The notes under the pieces: generated by a model
The model's input: only the letters and a program-made list of their open reading frames with translations
The model's database searches: none
What the model was told of the DNA's origin: nothing
In this document: in pieces, positions 30,274 to 34,548 of the stretch
How the letters are laid out: each line of letters begins with the position of its first letter
Position numbering within the stretch: the stretch's first letter is position 1
Position numbers and translations under genes: made by a program
NCBI GenBank assembly: GCA_016787365.1
Contig: JAEUTR010000240.1
Coordinates: forward strand, 1-34,548
DNA length: 34,548 nt
From: Bacteroidia bacterium
GTDB lineage: Bacteria > Bacteroidota > Bacteroidia > B-17B0 > Aurantibacillaceae
Direction: 5' to 3'

Positions 30274-31461
30274 TTATTCTAAAATTTCAGTTACTTGACC
30301 AGCACCTACAGTACGTCCACCTTCACGCATAGCGAAACGTAAACCTTTATCCATAGCTACAGCTGAATGTAATTCAACAGTAATTGTAACGTTATCACCT
30401 GGCATAACCATTTCACGTCCTGCTTCTAAAGTAATCTCTCCTGTTACGTCAGTTGTACGTAAGTAGAATTGAGGACGGTATTTGTTATGGAATGGAGTAT
30501 GACGTCCACCTTCTTCTTTTTTCAAGATATAAACCTCAGCTTTGAATTTTTTGTGAGCTTTAATTGAACCTGGTTTAACGATAACCATACCACGACGGAT
30601 ATCAGCTTTATCAATACCACGTAATAATAAACCTACGTTATCTCCAGCCTCACCGTAATCTAAAATTTTACGGAACATCTCAACACCAGTTACAGTAGAA
30701 GTTAATTTAACATCTCCCATACCAATGATTTCAACCGGATCGTTAGAGTTGATTACACCTGTTTCGATACGACCTGTAGCAACAGTTCCACGACCAGTAA
30801 TTGTAAACACGTCTTCAACAGGCATTAAGAATGGTTTTTCTTTTTCACGTGGAGGTAATGGAATAAAGCTATCAACTGCATCCATTAATTCCATAATTTT
30901 GTCAACCCATTTTGGATCGTTATTTAATCCACCTAAAGCAGAACCTTTAATAATTGGCGTGTTATCACCATCAAACTTGTAGAATGATAATAATTCACGG
31001 ATTTCCATTTCAACTAATTCTAATAACTCAGCATCTTCAACCATATCCACTTTATTCATGAATACAACGATAGCAGGTACACCTACTTGACGAGCTAATA
31101 AGATATGCTCACGGGTTTGAGGCATAGGACCATCAGTTGAAGCAACAACTAAAATCGCACCGTCCATTTGAGCAGCACCAGTAATCATATTCTTCACATA
31201 ATCCGCGTGACCTGGACAGTCAACGTGAGCATAGTGACGAGTTGCAGTTTGATACTCAACGTGAGAAGTGTTGATCGTGATACCACGCTCTTTTTCTTCT
31301 GGAGCATTATCAATAGAAGAGAAATCTCTTACTTCTGATAAACCTTTAGATGCTAATACAGTAGTAATTGCAGCTGTTAATGTAGTTTTACCGTGATCTA
31401 CGTGACCAATTGTTCCAATGTTTACGTGTGGTTTGGAACGGTCGAATTTTTCTTTAGCCAT
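30274..31461 (-). CDS. tuf: Elongation factor Tu
   Basis: GTPase that brings aminoacyl-tRNA to the ribosome. 395 residues; GTP-binding motifs GHVDHGKTT (19-27), [11 protein letters not shown] and NKVDM are intact, as are domain 2 ([15 protein letters not shown]) and the C-terminal [17 protein letters not shown] ... [18 protein letters not shown]. It is 57 bases downstream of tRNA-Thr(GGU), so it may share a transcript with that tRNA, as in E. coli thrT-tufB. Confidence 0.98.
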   Translation of the reverse strand: MAKEKFDRSKPHVNIGTIGHVDHGKTTLTAAITTVLASKGLSEVRDFSSIDNAPEEKERGITINTSHVEYQTATRHYAHVDCPGHADYVKNMITGAAQMDGAILVVASTDGPMPQTREHILLARQVGVPAIVVFMNKVDMVEDAELLELVEMEIRELLSFYKFDGDNTPIIKGSALGGLNNDPKWVDKIMELMDAVDSFIPLPPREKEKPFLMPVEDVFTITGRGTVATGRIETGVINSNDPVEIIGMGDVKLTSTVTGVEMFRKILDYGEAGDNVGLLLRGIDKADIRRGMVIVKPGSIKAHKKFKAEVYILKKEEGGRHTPFHNKYRPQFYLRTTDVTGEITLEAGREMVMPGDNVTITVELHSAVAMDKGLRFAMREGGRTVGAGQVTEILE

Positions 31462-31518
31462 TGTTATTTTGTTTATTTGTTATTATTTATAATTTATATT
31501 TTCTCTTTCAATTTTTTG

Positions 31519-31590
31519 AGCTGTTGAGCGGGATTGAACCGCCGACCTCCTCCTTACCAAGGAGGTGCTCTACCACTGAGCTACAACAGC
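31519..31590 (-). tRNA. tRNA-Thr (anticodon GGT)
   Basis: Acceptor stem GCTGTTG/CAACAGC, D-arm TAGCTCAGTGGTAGAGC, anticodon stem-loop CTCCTTGGTAAGGAG and T-arm GGTTCAATCCC all fit. Anticodon GGT reads ACC/ACU. The discriminator is U and no CCA is encoded. It directly precedes tuf. Confidence 0.96.
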
Positions 31591-31661
31591 TTGTAAAATA
31601 TACAAGTATATTCTTATCTGCTGTTTGCTTTATTTTAAAGAACTTGTTTTTGTATACACGA

Positions 31662-31686
31662 AAAGTCCCTCTTTTTTGGGGACTTT
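31662..31686 (-). terminator. Hairpin inside the tRNA cluster, probable terminator
   Basis: AAAGTCCC (31662-31669) pairs with GGGACTTT (31679-31686). On the minus strand it is followed by UUUUCG. It lies in the 184-base spacer between tRNA-Gly and tRNA-Thr(GGU) and could separate the upstream tRNAs from tRNA-Thr-tuf. The rest of this spacer holds no gene I can support. Confidence 0.6.
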
Positions 31687-31774
31687 CAAAAGGCTTAGGA
31701 CCGCATACGCAAGTCTTTCCTGTCTTTTGTCCGTTTATACGGTTATTCATCAACTTCTCTTTTCCTCTATTCTT

Positions 31775-31850
31775 TGGAGCGAAAGACGGGTCTCGAACCC
31801 GCAACCTCCAGCTTGGAAGGCTGGAGCTCTACCAATTGAGCTACTTTCGC
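31775..31850 (-). tRNA. tRNA-Gly (anticodon TCC), with encoded CCA
   Basis: Acceptor stem GCGAAAG/CTTTCGC, D-arm TAGCTCAATTGGTAGAGC, anticodon stem-loop CCAGCCTTCCAAGCTGG and T-arm GGGTTCGAGACCC. Anticodon TCC. After discriminator U the gene reads CCA (31777-31775), the only one of the five tRNAs here to do so. Confidence 0.96.
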
Positions 31851-31895
31851 TTAATCAATTTACTCTTTAACAATGCGACAACCATCGTTACTCTG

Positions 31896-31976
31896 TGGGG
31901 ACAGGAGGATTCGAACCTCCGAAGTCGAAACAACAGATTTACAGTCTGTCCCATTTGGCCACTCTGGTATATCCCC
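31896..31976 (-). tRNA. tRNA-Tyr (anticodon GTA)
   Basis: Acceptor stem GGGGATA/TGTCCCC with one G-U pair, anticodon stem-loop CAGACTGTAAATCTG, a long variable arm typical of bacterial tRNA-Tyr, T-arm GAGGTTCGAATCCTC and discriminator A. 81 bases. Confidence 0.95.
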
Positions 31977-31990
31977 ATCTTTTAAAACAG

Positions 31991-32063
31991 AGCCGAAGAA
32001 GGGACTCGAACCCCCGACCTACTGATTACAAATCAGTGGCTCTACCAGCTGAGCTACTTCGGC
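31991..32063 (-). tRNA. tRNA-Thr (anticodon TGT)
   Basis: Acceptor stem GCCGAAG/CTTCGGC, D-arm TAGCTCAGCTGGTAGAGC, anticodon stem-loop CTGATTTGTAATCAG and T-arm GGGGGTTCGAGTCCC. It is the first gene of the cluster, 14 bases before tRNA-Tyr. No CCA is encoded. Confidence 0.96.
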
Positions 32064-32107
32064 TTAATTTTTTTGATTTTAAAGAACGTCCCTTTTAAAT
32101 GGGGTTG

Positions 32108-32137
32108 CAAATTTAATAACAATTTCTGTTGTTGCAA
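32108..32137 (-). promoter_or_regulatory. Promoter of the tRNA-Thr-Tyr-Gly cluster
   Basis: On the minus strand TTG (32137-32135) and TAAATTTG (32115-32108) are separated by 19 bases, the same spacing as the tig promoter. The start of transcription would be near 32101, about 38 bases before the first tRNA. Confidence 0.8.
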
Positions 32138-32200
32138 AAAAAAATATAACTTTTTTTGGTTTTTTTCAAAAATAATTACCGTACAACTGTTTAAAAATAA

Positions 32201-32229
32201 AACAGAGGAAAGCAAAGCCTTCCTCTGTT
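32201..32229 (-). terminator. Terminator of the peroxiredoxin gene
   Basis: AACAGAGGAA (32201-32210) pairs with TTCCTCTGTT (32220-32229); on the minus strand the hairpin runs into TTATTTTTAAA. It lies 18 bases after the gene's stop. Confidence 0.85.
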
Positions 32230-32247
32230 CCTTATATAGTAAGAGAT

Positions 32248-32877
32248 TTAGTGATTACTTAAGTAATCTGCCACTCCTTTATGGTCTGCTTTCATACCTT
32301 CTTTTCCCTTAGTCCAGTTTGCCGGACAAACTTCTCCTTTTTCTTCAAAATACTGTAAAGCATCCACCATTCGTAAAGCCTCATCAACATTACGTCCTAA
32401 TGGCAAATCATTAATTAACTGATGGCGAACAACTCCTGATTTATCAATTAAAAATAAGCCACGGAAAGCTATCATATCACCAGTTGCAATTAAATCGCCA
32501 TTCTCATTTATATCATAATCTCCTAATAATGTATCGAAGTTAATAGAAATGATTTTAGTTGTATCTGCTACCAAGGGATAAGTAATTCCTTTGATACCGC
32601 CTTGTTTTTTATCTAATTGTAACCACCCCCAGTGACTTTGCTCTGTATCAGTACTGCAACCAACTACAGCTACACCGCGTTTTTCAAATTCTCCTAATTT
32701 CTCTTGGAAAGCGTGTAATTCAGTTGGGCAAACAAATGTGAAATCTTTTGGGTAAAAGAAAAATACCACATGTTTCTTACCAATGTATTGCTCTAAAGAA
32801 AAGTTATCTACAATTTCTTCTCCGTTAATTACTGCTGAAGCCTTGAATAAAGGCGCTTTTTTTCCTACTAATGCCAT
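32248..32877 (-). CDS. Typical 2-Cys peroxiredoxin (AhpC/Prx1 type)
   Basis: Cytoplasmic thiol peroxidase that reduces hydrogen and organic peroxides. 209 residues; peroxidatic Cys50 in FYPKDFTFVCPTELHAF with the conserved Pro, Thr and Glu around it, and resolving Cys184 in GEVCPANW. No signal peptide. No reductase (ahpF) or thioredoxin gene is nearby, so the electron donor cannot be told. It is divergent from a second peroxiredoxin, with 134 bases between, and has its own terminator. Confidence 0.95.
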   Translation of the reverse strand: MALVGKKAPLFKASAVINGEEIVDNFSLEQYIGKKHVVFFFYPKDFTFVCPTELHAFQEKLGEFEKRGVAVVGCSTDTEQSHWGWLQLDKKQGGIKGITYPLVADTTKIISINFDTLLGDYDINENGDLIATGDMIAFRGLFLIDKSGVVRHQLINDLPLGRNVDEALRMVDALQYFEEKGEVCPANWTKGKEGMKADHKGVADYLSNH

Positions 32878-32912
32878 ATGTTTTTTATTTTTAAGTTTAT
32901 TAAATTTTTGTG

Positions 32913-32941
32913 CAAAATTATCATTTACTTTGTTTAAACAG
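32913..32941 (-). promoter_or_regulatory. Candidate promoter of the 2-Cys peroxiredoxin gene
   Basis: Minus-strand TAATTTTG (32920-32913) fits TAnnTTTG, with CTG (one base off TTG) at 32941-32939 and an 18-base spacer. The leader would be about 29 bases. Confidence 0.5.
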
Positions 32942-32957
32942 TTCTAAATTAGGATTG
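32930..32957 (+). promoter_or_regulatory. Candidate promoter of the AhpE-like peroxiredoxin gene
   Basis: Plus-strand TTG (32930-32932), 17-base spacer, TAGGATTG (32950-32957), one mismatch from TAnnTTTG. It overlaps the minus-strand candidate, so the two genes could be controlled together. Confidence 0.4.
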
Positions 32958-33011
32958 TTTAACTAACAATTAATAACCAGTTTACTGACAAGTAAACATA
33001 AAACATAAAAT

Positions 33012-33479
33012 ATGGCAATAACAGTAGGACAAGCAGCTCCAGACTTTAAATTATTTAATACAGAAAAAAAGGAAATTTCTTTATCAGACTATAAAGGAAA
33101 AAATTTAGTGATTTTGTTTTTTCCACTAGCATTTACGGGCGTTTGTACAGCCGAGTTATGTAGCATAAGAGATAACTACAACGTGTACACATCTTTAAAC
33201 GCAGAAGTAATAGGAATTTCTATCGATTCGTTATTTAGCTTAGGGGCGTTTAAAAAAGAACAAAATTACAATTTTAATTTATTGTCCGATTTCAATAAAA
33301 CAGTTTCAAGTGCATATGATTCACTATACGAAACCTTTGGCTTTGGGATGATTGGCGTAACAAAACGTTCAGCTTTCGTGATTGATAAAAACGGAGTGAT
33401 TCAATATGCTGAGATATTAGAAGATGCTGGGAAACAGCCAAATTTTGATGCGATTAAAGCTTGTTTGGAGAAGATATAA
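33012..33479 (+). CDS. Peroxiredoxin, AhpE/PrxQ-like
   Basis: Small thiol peroxidase of 155 residues. Peroxidatic Cys45 lies in FFPLAFTGVCTAELCSIRDN; the FFPLAFTG part is like the one-Cys AhpE group, while a second Cys five residues on (Cys50) gives the Cys-x4-Cys spacing of PrxQ/BCP enzymes. An intramolecular disulfide between them is therefore possible. No signal peptide, so cytoplasmic. It is followed by a palindrome and then rnhB, 35 bases on. Confidence 0.9.
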   Translation: MAITVGQAAPDFKLFNTEKKEISLSDYKGKNLVILFFPLAFTGVCTAELCSIRDNYNVYTSLNAEVIGISIDSLFSLGAFKKEQNYNFNLLSDFNKTVSSAYDSLYETFGFGMIGVTKRSAFVIDKNGVIQYAEILEDAGKQPNFDAIKACLEKI

Positions 33480-33484
33480 CCTAA

Positions 33485-33506
33485 CCCCTCTCCATTTGGA
33501 GAGGGG
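33485..33506. repeat. CCCCTCTCCA palindrome between peroxiredoxin and rnhB
   Basis: Arms CCCCTCTCCA and TGGAGAGGGG around TT form a perfect 10-base stem. No U tract follows, so termination is uncertain. This looks like another dispersed Bacteroidota intergenic repeat. It lies only 8 bases before the rnhB ATG and could hide its translation start. Confidence 0.6.
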
Positions 33507-33514
33507 AACACTAC

Positions 33515-34114
33515 ATGTTAAAATCATATTTTGATAAAAACTTAACTGAAGCGGGTTGCGACGAAGCTGGCCGAGGGTGCTTGGCGGGTCCTGTGTATGC
33601 TGCTTCCGTTATCTTACCCAAAAATTATAGAAATAAATGGTTGGACGATAGTAAAAAATTAAGTGATAAAGATAGATATGAGCTACGTCCTGAAATTGAG
33701 GAAAAAGCCATCTCCTGGGCAATTGGCATAGTTGATAATGTAGAAATAGATGAAATCAATATTTTAAAAGCTTCGTTTTTGGCCATGCACCGAGCTATTG
33801 ACCAACTTACTCAAAAACCCGAATTATTACTGATTGATGGCAACCGGTTTACGCCCTATAAAAACATTAATCACCAATGTATAGTAAAAGGTGATGCCAA
33901 GTTTTTAAATATTGCCGCCGCCAGCATTTTAGCAAAAACTTACCGGGATGATTTTATGAAAGACGCTGCTATTAAATACCCTCAGTATAGTTGGGAACAA
34001 AATATGGGCTACCCCACAAAAAAACATCGTGAAGCGATAAGATTAAATGGTACAACCCCGCTTCACAGGCTTACGTTTCAATTGTTGCCAAAACAATTAT
34101 CATTAGATTTGTAA
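33515..34114 (+). CDS. rnhB: Ribonuclease HII
   Basis: Cuts RNA in RNA-DNA hybrids, chiefly single ribonucleotides misplaced in DNA. 199 residues; metal-binding acids are visible at Asp16 and Glu17 ([19 protein letters not shown]), Asp108 (LLIDGN) and Asp127 ([14 protein letters not shown]). The C-terminal [21 protein letters not shown] is typical. It ends one base before the next ATG, so the methyltransferase gene is probably co-transcribed. Confidence 0.97.
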   Translation: MLKSYFDKNLTEAGCDEAGRGCLAGPVYAASVILPKNYRNKWLDDSKKLSDKDRYELRPEIEEKAISWAIGIVDNVEIDEINILKASFLAMHRAIDQLTQKPELLLIDGNRFTPYKNINHQCIVKGDAKFLNIAAASILAKTYRDDFMKDAAIKYPQYSWEQNMGYPTKKHREAIRLNGTTPLHRLTFQLLPKQLSLDL

Positions 34115-34115
34115 T

Positions 34116-34548
34116 ATGGAATTCATCAGTAAAAGCTTAAGCGATTATTGCGAAAATAATACCTCTGCCGAAACAGAAATATTAGCACAGTTAAATAGAG
34201 AAACACATTTGAAGGTAGTTTCTCCACGCATGTTGAGCGGACATTTACAAGGTCGTTTTTTAAGTTTTATTTCTAAACTACAACAACCTAAACTTATTGT
34301 TGAAATTGGCACTTATACTGGTTACTCAGCATTATGCTTAGCTGAAGGATTGCATCCAGAAGGAAAACTCATTAGTATTGATGTGAATGAAGAAACTTCC
34401 GCCTTTGCGAAAGCATTTATTGAAAAAACAGAATACACAAACAAAATAGATTTGGTATTGGCTGACGCTAAAGATTACATTCCAACTATTAAAGAACCCA
34501 TAGATTTAGTATTTATTGATGCTGACAAAAAAAACTACCTTAACTATT
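34116..34548 (+). CDS. SAM-dependent O-methyltransferase, 3' end missing
   Basis: The first 144 codons of a gene cut by the right edge, starting MEFISKSLSDYCENN. The class I SAM-binding motif IVEIGTYTGYSALCLAEGL is clear (about 63-81), followed by the acidic LISIDVNEE (ribose binding) and DLVFIDADKKNY, the metal/catalytic segment of the caffeoyl-CoA O-methyltransferase-like family. The substrate is unknown; bacterial members methylate small catechol-like molecules. It starts one base after the rnhB stop. Confidence 0.92.
   Translation, partial: MEFISKSLSDYCENNTSAETEILAQLNRETHLKVVSPRMLSGHLQGRFLSFISKLQQPKLIVEIGTYTGYSALCLAEGLHPEGKLISIDVNEETSAFAKAFIEKTEYTNKIDLVLADAKDYIPTIKEPIDLVFIDADKKNYLNY

Noticed and set aside
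31461-31985. Open reading frames on both strands across the tRNA cluster
   Set aside because: They are translations of tRNA genes and spacers (on the plus strand, antisense to all the tRNAs) and resemble no protein.

Overview
The window comes from an AT-rich member of the Bacteroidota. Three proteins end in type IX secretion (T9SS) type A sorting domains, promoters of the TTG / TAnnTTTG type can be read in front of several genes, and the housekeeping proteins have the usual Bacteroidota lengths and motifs. I cannot place it below phylum from the sequence alone.

Layout, left to right. (1) 3-5055, plus strand: a subtilisin-like protease cut by the left edge, adenylosuccinate lyase (purB) and a family-2-like glycosyltransferase, separated by palindromic intergenic repeats. 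(2) 5262-9641, minus strand: a three-gene unit of two different SGNH hydrolase-like proteins and an MBOAT acyltransferase, read as an O-acetylation system for a cell-surface or exported polymer. (3) 9925-11934, plus strand: a clear promoter, trigger factor (tig), a strong terminator and a small lipoprotein with a possible surface-export signal. (4) 12007-18382, minus strand: two large secreted proteins with different N-terminal beta-propellers (14 FG-GAP-like repeats; 7 SBBP-like repeats) but nearly the same ~326-residue C-terminal module: paired dockerin-like calcium loops, a cohesin-like domain and a T9SS signal. (5) 18591-32137, minus strand: the core gene-expression cluster tRNA-Thr(UGU), tRNA-Tyr, tRNA-Gly, tRNA-Thr(GGU), tuf, tRNA-Trp, secE, nusG, rplK, rplA, rplJ, rplL, rpoB, rpoC, ending at a strong terminator. 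Apart from the added tRNA-Trp, this is the order of the E. coli thrU-tyrU-glyT-thrT-tufB / secE-nusG / rplKAJL-rpoBC region. (6) 32201-34548: two divergent peroxiredoxins, ribonuclease HII and the start of a SAM-dependent O-methyltransferase cut by the right edge.

The most important anomaly is an in-frame TGA at codon 116 of rpoC (22594-22596), where a conserved leucine is expected. The frame is intact on both sides, so one base decides whether this essential gene is whole. A sequencing or assembly error is the leading explanation. I see no CRISPR array, insertion sequence, phage gene or defence system. The accessory interest lies in the propeller / dockerin-cohesin-like pair, the acetylation locus, and the RNA structures and repeats between genes.
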